Below, piece after piece: positions 19,801 through 25,569 of a stretch of 64,000 nt of DNA; position 1 is the first letter of the stretch, and the number at the start of each line of letters is the position of its first letter. The position numbers and the translations under genes are program-made. Source of the stretch: Bifidobacterium sp. (GTDB lineage Bacteria; Actinomycetota; Actinomycetes; Actinomycetales; Bifidobacteriaceae); NCBI GenBank assembly GCA_024104275.1, contig JAGGHK010000002.1, positions 45,894-109,893 on the forward strand, in the 5' to 3' direction. A model generated the notes under the pieces. That model did not search any database, had not been told where the DNA came from, and saw only the letters and a program-made list of their open reading frames with translations.

Positions 19801-20315
19801 GGCAGCAGGCGGGACTGACGGGTGCCAGCGGCACCGATCAGACGGGCGATGGCGAGAATCTCGTCGATGGCGTCGCTGGCCGCATCGATGGAACCGGCAG
19901 CTTCGATGGCATCCACCATGTGTTCGGCGATGATGCCCTGGGAATGGCCGAGAACGGCGACGGGCCTGGCTTGAGCCACGTTGTAGCCAAGACCTTCGGC
20001 ATCCATCAACGCACCAAGCTGAGCCAAGGCGATGCCCGGAACGCTCGCCGCGGCGTCGGCTGCGGGGCCAAGCTTGGCCGGGTTCGCCTTGAAACCGAAG
20101 AGATCGACCGTTCCCCCCATCGTAGCCAGCAGGTCGGGGGTGACCGCCGAAAGCAGACGGTCCGAAGCGTCGGCGTGCGCCTTGAGCTTCTCAGCCAGAC
20201 TCGGGTCGGTGCATTCGTCGGCCAAGGAGCTGACCCACGGCGTGGACTGGCCGCTGAAGATGAGCGCATGGGGCTCGGTGCTGAGGCGGTTCAAGAAGAA
20301 GGTGTTTTCAGTCAT
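10884..20315 (-). CDS. fas: Type I fatty acid synthase (single polypeptide)
   Basis: A 3,143-residue multifunctional enzyme making long-chain acyl groups from acetyl- and malonyl-CoA in the cytoplasm. Domain order: acetyltransferase (GHSQG, Ser near 125); enoyl reductase with the FMN-barrel stretch GMTPTTVNAD near 405; hot-dog dehydratase (FNPIHTSHRG near 1257); malonyl/palmitoyl transferase (GHSLGEYNAL near 1463); an Ala/Pro linker near 1770-1810; ACP region (GVSSRRNQ near 1855); ketoreductase (VVTGVAPNSIAGQ near 2170); ketosynthase with Cys in VSACATAAVS near 2788 and His residues in SKHDTSTNAND and LTGHAMGG. The length and order match actinobacterial FAS-I. AAGGAAG precedes the ATG. It follows accC/accD on the same strand with a 141-bp gap, so co-transcription is likely. 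Its ACP needs activation by AcpS. Confidence 0.97.
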   Translation of the reverse strand: MTENTFFLNRLSTEPHALIFSGQSTPWVSSLADECTDPSLAEKLKAHADASDRLLSAVTPDLLATMGGTVDLFGFKANPAKLGPAADAAASVPGIALAQLGALMDAEGLGYNVAQARPVAVLGHSQGIIAEHMVDAIEAAGSIDAASDAIDEILAIARLIGAAGTRQSRLLPVSTKFGEATPMLSVRGATKRQIEVLVDRVVKPRGPIAFAVTNATDNYVLSGHPEDLAAFAVEVGKEHRRQDKLRADKVRGGEVFDPILEYLEVTVPFHSPLMAEAVESTVKWAQACGLDAERARTLANEVLVNHVDWAARTDALLKSNDPTKLWIVDMGPGNTVGKLVGALVQGTGVGVVEADSEEARAALSTMEEEPARTQDWRKFAPKVISTPAGDKIRTKFSDLTGKPPVLLAGMTPTTVNADIVAAAANAGYWTEMAGGGQVTPAVFDRNVASLDKQLEEGRTIEFNAMFMDRYLWNMQFGPAGIVAKKRASGTPIDGVVISAGIPELDEAKQLVASLNEQGFPYVAFKPGTIDQIRQVVRIAKAVAPVSVIMEVEGGAAGGHHSWESLDVLLMDTYADVRACDNLVLVAGGGIGTPDRAADYISGQWSRVYGKPDMPVDGVLIGTAAMTAKEAHTNPDVKRMLVATPGISPKPDDSDPFAPLGENWVPAGQVAKGGVASGLSHLHADIYELENASARCGRLLVRVMKHPEELESRRNEIIEALDKTSRPYFGDLDKMTYVQWAQRFAELTYPWADPTYADRFLHLLQRAEARVCDQESGEFASLFTSRADVENDPQAAIDKLKRAYPRAAEVTVTPTDVAWFPTLIHEYHKPMPFVPQIDNDLLRWWGQDQLWQSEDPRYSADSVRAIPGPISVAGITTIDEPVGSILGRFEAAALDRTREINRGVEPQPAYAELDAAKSAEDFIRKSPNISWVGHLMANPAFGTPNGDKYYEIREVGDEDGTQMFDLDIHLDTFWDNDPDGGLSKHAVRDIVIPLNVKPSESGLFPVVDRERLPQHVYAMLADTAGIGNTAITGDKLTAMPEIEEMSDKVAFPYGQAHTSYTLSANLGYDHEAATAGNMPGSLNASRIAPDALVGPAWPAIYTALGSVYVHGYPVIEGLLNAVHLDHQMELEVTEDELLAHTGEKIDLTSWADAYAESASGRIVTIHVTHTAIDGTVLAHEVERFAVRGRSYSDDLPADVPDYGDYLSYRKSHKGAGTPFDENEDKGLDPVVATPRRMLRRVTLTAPSEMTAFARTSGDFNPIHTSHRGAAVSGLKAPLVHGMWLSAAAQHVVQARDDKGAHYEIVGWTYNMYGMVQLNDKVEISVERIGKLRHGGMTLEVTCRIDGNIVSRGTAAVRAPRSAYVYPGQGIQQQGMVLDERAKSAAARETWERADKLTREKLGFSILAIVRENPKTLTANGVTYHHPDGLLNLTQFTQVALATVAYAQTSRLREAGSDIWPAYFAGHSLGEYNALSSFAGIIPFETVLELVFQRGSAMNSLIDRDEQGRSNYRMAALRPNQFGVGDDGVDDYVKSVSEASGEFLQIVNYNLSGQQYVIAGTLKGLEVLKADSARRVKEYGGKPALMYVPGIDVPFHSMLLRKGVPDFRNKLDTLLPAHIDYQRLVGRYIPNLVATPFEMTKEFAKKIVDVVPSTRIQEALDNPEVWDSYAADEQKLGRLLFTELLAWQFASPVRWIETQAIMFGDPAQGGLGVENYVEVGLGNQPTLANLATKTLRLPDFSGSEVAVYNLGRDEQRVYMTDSDSLVLDDDDDTEEVSASAQTAAASAPVVQAAAPAAAPAPAAAAPAAPASAPVATSGERPADLPFKASDGIAMLLAYAAKVRPDQIGDSDTTDTLTNGVSSRRNQLLMDISSELGVASVDGAAEASITDLYALVNKVAPNYKPFGPVLSDIVRDRIRGFFGASGVKMGQVVKRVTDTWQLGQGWADYVLGTLVLETREGASSRGDDLASLSTTQVSNANDANALIDAAVQKVAADHGVTVALPSVGGAGGSVVDSAALDAFAEKVTGADGVLAKTARFVLDELGVKAPLAAEDEEEDAVVVQTVEAELGSDWVDQVAPRFDERKALLLDDRWATAREDLARLYYNHDQKVSSLSFIGAGHEVADQATWFASKSETDGERILASTFNRIAVEARSNAKTDPKASRFAGDVAVVTGVAPNSIAGQVVEGLLAGGATVIATSYSFKQSVKAWAEQIYREHAVGDARLWLVPANLSSYRDVDALVKWVGGVSKKTTGATTTILKPAYEPSLFFPFAAPPVHGTMSDSGQLFESQARLMLWGVERAITGFAAIGGDTDVQHKLHVILPGSPNRGVFGGDGAYGEVKASFDAIVNRARAEKDWSGRVTFAHPLIGWVRGTGLMGGNDSLVDVVERHGIRTYSTSEIAQQLLDLADTGARKEAEKAPLRADLTGGLGNEPIDISALRAEAEADKANSAAANADESAENSAADVKNKDGKATLIKALPTPNPPRQAAVNLADWRNVTVKPEDQIVIVSIGELGPWGSGRTRSEAELGIHPDGSVDLSAGAVLELAWDMGLVTWQDSPNAGWYDTDGNLVPEEDIAERYHDEVVARSGLRPFDNGMGSGDYQDGTASGEVEIYLDHEVTFNVPSEEVAQQYVIMDAEHTQVAQDEESGEWSVTREPGSMIRVPKRFAMTRTVGGQFPQGFDPVKWGIPASMVGEVDEIALWNIVTTVDAYLSAGFSPSEVLQTIHPSMVASTQGTGFGGMASMRKLYLDRFLGHEIPTDILQEALPNVVAAHVMQSYIGGYGNMVQPVSACATAAVSLEEGVDKIALHKADFVVTGAIDDIGVDSVIGFGDMGATADANVMYGKGISDRFFSRSNDRRRDGFVESEGGGTILVTRGDIALKMGLPVAAVVGYVHSFADGAHTSIPAPGLGALAAAQGGKDSQLVRQLARLGVAPDDIAVVSKHDTSTNANDSNESELHNSIQHAIGRNDGNPLFVISQKSLTGHAMGGAAIFQIDGLTQLFKSGVIPANAALDCVDPKMRKDDHMVWLRKPLNIGSIKAGLVTSLGFGHVSGFVALVHPGAFEAAVANEYGQDALDKWRKRTNERLARGERRRLMGMMGVAPLYEEIDNRRFHEDTKAYDSHEVEKAMLLNPDARLGSDGYFA

Positions 20316-20456
20316 TATCTTCCTTATATTTGATTGAAATTCTCATGGATACGGTTATTACAAAAAATCTAAAACTATTATGTCAGGCAATCCCGCGCGA
20401 GACAGTTGGTTGCAATCTTACCTGCCCCGCGCTGGATTGCGCTTTACGGTCAAACG

Positions 20457-22064
20457 TTACATGGGCTGGTTTCCATGGTGTTTGTTGGTGCGGCGGACAC
20501 GTTTCTTGCCTCGCAGCAGCCGCAACGATTCAGCGATGGCCTCGCGCGTCTGCTCGGGGTCGATCATCGCGTCGATCTGGCCGGTTTCCAGCGAAAGGTT
20601 CGCGTTCAGAGTTTCGCTTTCGTATTGGTCGATATATTGCTGACGCAACGCCTCGACGTCCTGGCGGCGTTCCTTGGCCTTGTGCAGATCCTTGCGATGG
20701 ATGATGTTCACCGCACCTGCCGCACCCAACACCGCGATCTGGCTGGAAGGCCAGGCATAGTTGACATCCGCGCCGATGGCCTTGGAACCCATGACGATGT
20801 AGGCACCGCCGAAGGCCTTACGCAGCACGACCGAGACCATCGGCACCTGCGCGTTGGCGTAGGCGTAGATGACCTTGGCCCCGCGGCGGATGATGCCCGC
20901 GTGTTCCTGGTCGCTGCCGGGCTTGTAGCCGGGGGTGTCCACCAACGTGACCACCGGAAGGTTGAACGCGTCGCAAAGACGGACGAACCGGGCGATCTTC
21001 TCGCTGGAATCGACGTCGAGGATGCCGGCCTGTTCATTGGGCTGGTTGGCGACAATACCGACCGGATGGCCTTCGATGCAGGCGAAACCGACCACGGCGC
21101 ACTTGGCGTAAAGCTCCTGCACCTGCACGAATTCGCCGTAGTCAACGATGCAGCGGATGACCTCGTTGATGTCGTAAGGCTGACGGTCGTTGTCGGGGAC
21201 GATGGTGCCGAGGCGCTCGGCCGTGGAACGGTCGGCGCGGGTGGCCGCGTAGGCATAGACCGGGGGTTGTGCGTCCGAGCTGGAAGGCAAGTAGGCGAGC
21301 ACCGTACGCGCGTAATCGATCGCGTCGGCCTCGCCCTCGCCCAGATAGTGAGCCACGCCGGAAACTGTGTTATGCACCTTGCCTCCGCCGAGGTCTTCCA
21401 TCGAAATCGTCTCGCCGGTGACCGACTTGACCACGTCGGGGCCGGTGACGAACATGTTGGAATTCTGACGGGTCATGATGATGAGGTCCGTCAGGGCCGG
21501 GCAGTAGACCGCGCCGCCCGCGCAAGGGCCGAGAATGAGCGAAAGCTGCGGGATGAAGCCACTCGCCTCGCAGGTCTTGCGGAAGATGTGGCCGTACTGG
21601 GTCAGCGCTTCCACGCCTTCCTGAATGCGGGCGCCGCCGGAATCGATCAATGCGACGACCGGAATCTTCAAGTCGAGCGCCAAGTCCATCAGGTGGCAGA
21701 TCTTCTCGCCTTCGGCGTGGCCGAGCGTGCCGCCGCGCACGGAGAAGTCCTGCGCGTAGACGGCGACCTTGCGGCCGTAGACGTCGCCGAAACCGGTGAT
21801 GACGGCCGAGCCGGCGATGCCCTTGTTGATGTTGCCGCCGGAAAAGCGACCGATCTCCTGGAAGGTGCCGGTGTCGAAGAGCAGGTCGAGGCGCTCGCGG
21901 GCGGTGAACTTGCCCTTGGCGCTCTGACGGTCGTGGGCGTGGTTTTCGGCGTCACGCGCGAGTTCGGCGGCTCGAGCGACGGAGGCACGAATCGGCTGCT
22001 GGTCGAGGGGCTGGCTGCTGGCCATGGCCTTTTCGACGGCCGTGGTGGTCATGATGTCGGTCAT
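20457..22064 (-). CDS. accD: Acyl-CoA carboxylase, carboxyltransferase (beta) subunit
   Basis: 535 residues. It moves CO2 from carboxybiotin to acetyl-CoA (possibly propionyl-CoA) to give malonyl-CoA for the adjacent synthase. Family signatures: the N-terminal LFDTGTFQEIG, the acyl-CoA oxyanion stretch DSGGARIQEGV near 190, GPCAGGAVYCPALTD near 220, and the C-terminal crotonase-like half with DTPGYKPGSDQEHAGIIRRGAK and GGAYIVMGSK. The ATG overlaps the stop codon of the biotin carboxylase gene (TGATG), which indicates translational coupling. The tail is basic (KKRVRRTNKHHGN). The 141-bp gap to fas contains the fas ribosome site and no obvious terminator. Confidence 0.93.
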   Translation of the reverse strand: MTDIMTTTAVEKAMASSQPLDQQPIRASVARAAELARDAENHAHDRQSAKGKFTARERLDLLFDTGTFQEIGRFSGGNINKGIAGSAVITGFGDVYGRKVAVYAQDFSVRGGTLGHAEGEKICHLMDLALDLKIPVVALIDSGGARIQEGVEALTQYGHIFRKTCEASGFIPQLSLILGPCAGGAVYCPALTDLIIMTRQNSNMFVTGPDVVKSVTGETISMEDLGGGKVHNTVSGVAHYLGEGEADAIDYARTVLAYLPSSSDAQPPVYAYAATRADRSTAERLGTIVPDNDRQPYDINEVIRCIVDYGEFVQVQELYAKCAVVGFACIEGHPVGIVANQPNEQAGILDVDSSEKIARFVRLCDAFNLPVVTLVDTPGYKPGSDQEHAGIIRRGAKVIYAYANAQVPMVSVVLRKAFGGAYIVMGSKAIGADVNYAWPSSQIAVLGAAGAVNIIHRKDLHKAKERRQDVEALRQQYIDQYESETLNANLSLETGQIDAMIDPEQTREAIAESLRLLRGKKRVRRTNKHHGNQPM

Positions 22065-24037
22065 CAGCGCTCGCCTTCCTTCTCGGTGTCAGCGGCAGGT
22101 GAAGCAGGCGTGGCACTTGCGGCGGAGGCAGTGGCGGAAGCACTATCAGCCGGCTCATTACCGTCATTGCCAGCGTTATCCGCAGCGTCGTTCACGCCGG
22201 ACTTCTCGCGGTTCGCGGCGCCATCCACATCGATCTTCATCAAGGTGGTGCCGGCGTCCACGGAATCGGACGGGCCGACGAAAATCTTGCGCACAGTGCC
22301 GTTAACAGGCGCGTAGACGTAATTCTCCATCTTCATGCTCTCGAGCACGGCCAGCAGGTCGCCCTTGTTGACCACCTGGCCTTCCGCAACGTTGACGCGG
22401 GTGACGATGGCCTGCATCGGCGAATCGATGACGCCGGACTTGCCGTCGTTGACTTTCGTACGTTCTTCGACGGCTCCCGAGGAGGAACCACGCAACGGCT
22501 GGGTGGGTCGGTGCGAACCACGGGCGCGGGCCGAACCGGTGAGGTTGTCGACGATGTCGCGCGGAACGGTGAGCTTGACGCGTTTGTTATCGACCTCGAT
22601 GACGAAGGAATCGGTCTCCTGCTTCTTGGGCTTCTGCTCCTCGCCTCCCGAAAGCGAGGCAGGCTGGCCGCTGCCGGCGGTGTTCGGCTTGCGGTTCAGG
22701 TACTTGCGCTCGAGCCACTTGGTATACACGGAGAAGGGATGGTCCTCGGCGGTGAATTCCGGATCGTTGAAAATCGTCTCGAAGAGCGTTTTCGGTGTGG
22801 GCACGCCTTCCAGCTTGAACTCCTTCAAGGCACGACGCACGCGGGCGACGGCGGTGGGCCGGTCCTGCGCAGTGACGACGAGCTTGCCCATCATCGAATC
22901 GAACTTCGGGGAGACCACGTCGCCGACCTTCACGCCGGAATCGATGCGGATGCCGGGGCCGCTGGGCCAATCCAGGCGGGTCAACGTGCCGCCGGACGGG
23001 GTGAGGTTCTTGTCCGGATCCTCGCTTGTAATACGGAGCTCGAAGGCATGGCCGTGACTTTCCGGAGCTTGGGTAAGCTCCTCGCCGTTGGCGATGTTGA
23101 TCTGTTCGCGCACCAAATCGAGGCCTGAGACTTGCTCGGAGACCGTATGCTCCACTTGCAGGCGCGGGTTGACTTCAAGGAAATAGACCTTGTGCTGTTG
23201 GGTGACCATGAATTCGCAGGTGCCCAAGCCGACGTAATCGACGGCGCTGAACAGGCTGCGGGAGTAGCGCTCGAGCTGTTCCTGCTCGTCATCGGTCAGG
23301 AAGGGGGCCGGGGCCTCCTCGATGAGTTTCTGGTTGCGGCGCTGCACGGTGCAGTCACGCGTGGAGTAGACGGTGAAATTGCCGTGGCTGTCGCGGCCGG
23401 ACTGCGTTTCGACGTGACGCGCCTTGTCGATGAAGAGCTCGACGAAGTACTCGTTGAGATCGCCGCCTTCAAGAGCGTCGTGGTTCATATAGAAGCTGCG
23501 CAGCTCGTCGTCGTTGTGGACCAGCGTGATGCCTTTGCCGCCGCCGCCGTCGGTGCGCTTCATCATCACCGGATAGCCGTTGATCTGAGCGAAGGTCAGC
23601 AGCTCGCGCATATTGCTCACGGGCTCGGAAAGTCCTGGCACCGGTGGCACGTGCGCACGCTTGGCCACGCGGCGGGCGGTGATCTTGTCGCCGAGGTCGG
23701 TCAGCGCCGTCGGGCTCGGGCCGATCCACGTCGCGCCGGCCTTGATGACCTTGTCCGCGAACGAGGCGATTTCGGAAAGATAGCCGTACCCGGGGTGGAC
23801 GGCATCGGCGCCGCTACGGCGCAGCACGTCGATAATCAAGTCCTCGTCCATATAGGAACGGTAGGAATCCCCATGCAGCAGATAGGCTTCGTCGGCCATC
23901 TCCACATATTGTGCATCTCTGTCCTGCTCGGCGTAGATCGCTACGGTCGGTATCCCCATTTCGTGGGCCGTGCGAATGACGCGCAATGCGATTTCGCCGC
24001 GGTTCGCCACCAGCAGTTTATTGACATTTTTGACCAT
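22064..24037 (-). CDS. accC: Acyl-CoA carboxylase alpha chain: biotin carboxylase plus biotin carrier domain
   Basis: 657 residues from the ATG at 24037; an upstream TTG at 24046 is an alternative. The biotin carboxylase part (1-450) shows KLLVANRGEIALRVIRTA, HPGYGYLSE, the glycine-rich ATP loop KRTDGGGGKGI and FLEVNPRLQVEHTVSE. A variable linker leads to the carrier domain, with the biotinylated Lys in ESMKMEN near 575. Beyond it is an unusual low-complexity Ala/Ser/Asp tail of about 60 residues (ADSASATASAAS). It starts the accC-accD-fas run; the overlap with accD suggests a stoichiometric complex. Biotin would be attached by the BirA encoded just upstream. Confidence 0.93.
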   Translation of the reverse strand: MVKNVNKLLVANRGEIALRVIRTAHEMGIPTVAIYAEQDRDAQYVEMADEAYLLHGDSYRSYMDEDLIIDVLRRSGADAVHPGYGYLSEIASFADKVIKAGATWIGPSPTALTDLGDKITARRVAKRAHVPPVPGLSEPVSNMRELLTFAQINGYPVMMKRTDGGGGKGITLVHNDDELRSFYMNHDALEGGDLNEYFVELFIDKARHVETQSGRDSHGNFTVYSTRDCTVQRRNQKLIEEAPAPFLTDDEQEQLERYSRSLFSAVDYVGLGTCEFMVTQQHKVYFLEVNPRLQVEHTVSEQVSGLDLVREQINIANGEELTQAPESHGHAFELRITSEDPDKNLTPSGGTLTRLDWPSGPGIRIDSGVKVGDVVSPKFDSMMGKLVVTAQDRPTAVARVRRALKEFKLEGVPTPKTLFETIFNDPEFTAEDHPFSVYTKWLERKYLNRKPNTAGSGQPASLSGGEEQKPKKQETDSFVIEVDNKRVKLTVPRDIVDNLTGSARARGSHRPTQPLRGSSSGAVEERTKVNDGKSGVIDSPMQAIVTRVNVAEGQVVNKGDLLAVLESMKMENYVYAPVNGTVRKIFVGPSDSVDAGTTLMKIDVDGAANREKSGVNDAADNAGNDGNEPADSASATASAASATPASPAADTEKEGER

Positions 24038-24376
24038 AGGTTCCAACCTATCGCTTATCCCCCATCGATGAAATCACATGAATCGACAAAAACGCCCGAC
24101 CGCTTTTGTAAGTTTGCACAAACCTCGAAAGCCAGGAAAATTATTCGAACATATCGTGCAGGTTTGCCTTAGCTTTCGTTAACAACATCCCAACAGTGCC
24201 TATTTCCCAGCAACTATTCATCTCACAGTGAAAATAGACGGAGATAAAACACAAGCAAAGACAGAAAAGTCGAAAACGTTAGAGAAGGACATAAAAGACT
24301 AGCCCAAGGACTTTAAAGCATCAAGGAAAACAGCGCTGGAGCAGATTTCTCAAACACCTCATTATCTTTTATATAT
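24038..24376. promoter_or_regulatory. Probable promoter region of the accC-accD-fas run
   Basis: About 340 bp between birA and accC, AT-rich in its middle part. It must hold the promoter for the lipid genes unless they are read from birA. TTTGT and ACAAA arms flank AAGTTTGC near 24110, but I cannot assign this to a regulator. No small gene or terminator was recognised. Confidence 0.4.
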
Positions 24377-25420
24377 CTATGCGAGCACACCAACGTCCGC
24401 GGTTTTGACGACGTGGGGGGCGCCGTGCTCGTCCTGTATCGTCAGTGAAGCGTCGGAATTAAGCGAACAGGCTTTGCCGGTGAGTCTCGAACCGTCGGTG
24501 AATTTCGCCTCGACCTCGCGGCCCAGCGTCCAGCACTTCTTTCGCGTCTCGTCCAGCAATCGCGGCATATCGGCTTCCGGGTTGGCGACCAGGTCGGCAA
24601 GACGTCGTTTCAATGACGTCGCCAAACGCGCGGCGACCATATCGCGCATCGTGGCCGGAACGGGTAACGGGGCATAGAGCAGCTGCAGGGAAGTGGAAAT
24701 CTGGGTCGGCAGACTTTCTGCGGCGATGTCGAGATTGATACCGATGCCGAACATCACGCCGAGCGCAGGCTCACCGTCAACGTTGAGATTTTCGCTGCTA
24801 TTCGATATACCGGTTTCACCAAAAACCGCGTTCCGGGACTGCGCGGCCAGTCGGTTCATCCCATCCGGTAATTGAACAAGCTCGGCCAAGATACCGCCAA
24901 GTTTGTGGCCGTTGTAGAAAATATCGTTCGGCCATTTGAGCTGAAGTCCATGAGCAGCGTCGAGCGGCTTGGCTCCGCACTCGGCCAAGGCACCGTTCAA
25001 GGCGTCGAGCGCCGCGAGCCCGGCGATGATCGTGAACCAGCCATCGTAATGCGAATCCGTCACCAAACGCTGTGGCAATGCGGTGCAAAAAGTGACAAGG
25101 AACGAAGCGCCACCGGCCTTGTCGCTCCACTGCCGGCCAAGTCGCCCGTGCCCGGCACTCTGCGCGTCGGCGCACATCGCGGCCATTCGAGGCTCGCCTT
25201 GTGAATCGACGACGAGCAGCTCTCCGCCCGCCAGCATCTTCCGAGCCAGAATATTGGTGGAATCGAGCGCCGCAAACACCATCAGCTCGTCCACAGCTTC
25301 GGCCGTTTCCGGCATTGACGGCTTGCTCGCACCGGCCTTCCGCGCGAAATCGGAATATTGCGCTTCGACCTGTTTGACGCGCCGCGCTATCGGGGAATCA
25401 GTCTCGTTACCCATATCCAT
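24377..25420 (-). CDS. birA: Biotin--[acetyl-CoA carboxylase] ligase
   Basis: About 347 residues. It activates biotin with ATP and attaches it to the carrier Lys of the carboxylase encoded next door. Catalytic signatures: DSTN near the start of the domain, GHGRLGRQWSD (biotinyl-AMP loop), LKWPNDIFYNGHKLGGIL and GIGINLD. The C-terminal SH3-like domain includes GREVEAKFTDGSRLTGKA. There is no N-terminal winged helix, so this is a catalytic-only (group I) ligase rather than a repressor. An ATG at 25414 fits the GGGG ribosome site slightly better than the ATG chosen at 25420. The upstream end abuts a 76-bp inverted repeat. Confidence 0.92.
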   Translation of the reverse strand: MDMGNETDSPIARRVKQVEAQYSDFARKAGASKPSMPETAEAVDELMVFAALDSTNILARKMLAGGELLVVDSQGEPRMAAMCADAQSAGHGRLGRQWSDKAGGASFLVTFCTALPQRLVTDSHYDGWFTIIAGLAALDALNGALAECGAKPLDAAHGLQLKWPNDIFYNGHKLGGILAELVQLPDGMNRLAAQSRNAVFGETGISNSSENLNVDGEPALGVMFGIGINLDIAAESLPTQISTSLQLLYAPLPVPATMRDMVAARLATSLKRRLADLVANPEADMPRLLDETRKKCWTLGREVEAKFTDGSRLTGKACSLNSDASLTIQDEHGAPHVVKTADVGVLA

Positions 25421-25464
25421 ACACCCCACTGTATGCGCAACTTCGCCGTTCCGCTTTGTCTTTT

Positions 25465-25540
25465 CGCACAAGTCGGCAGATAGGTTTTTGAGAATGGCGG
25501 AATATCGACATTTCCCAAAACCTATCTGCCGACTTGTGCG
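25465..25540. repeat. Perfect 24-bp inverted repeat (dispersed family 2)
   Basis: The arms at 25465-25488 and 25517-25540 are exact reverse complements beginning CGCACAAGTCGGCAGATAGG, around a 28-base centre. It lies between the divergent birA and membrane protein genes and just upstream of both starts. A degenerate copy near 42816 shares the left arm (CACAAGTCGG.A.ATAGGTTTT), so this is a dispersed element rather than a one-off operator. Confidence 0.75.
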
Positions 25541-25569
25541 GAATCCACCTCTCCAGTGAAGACGATAGA

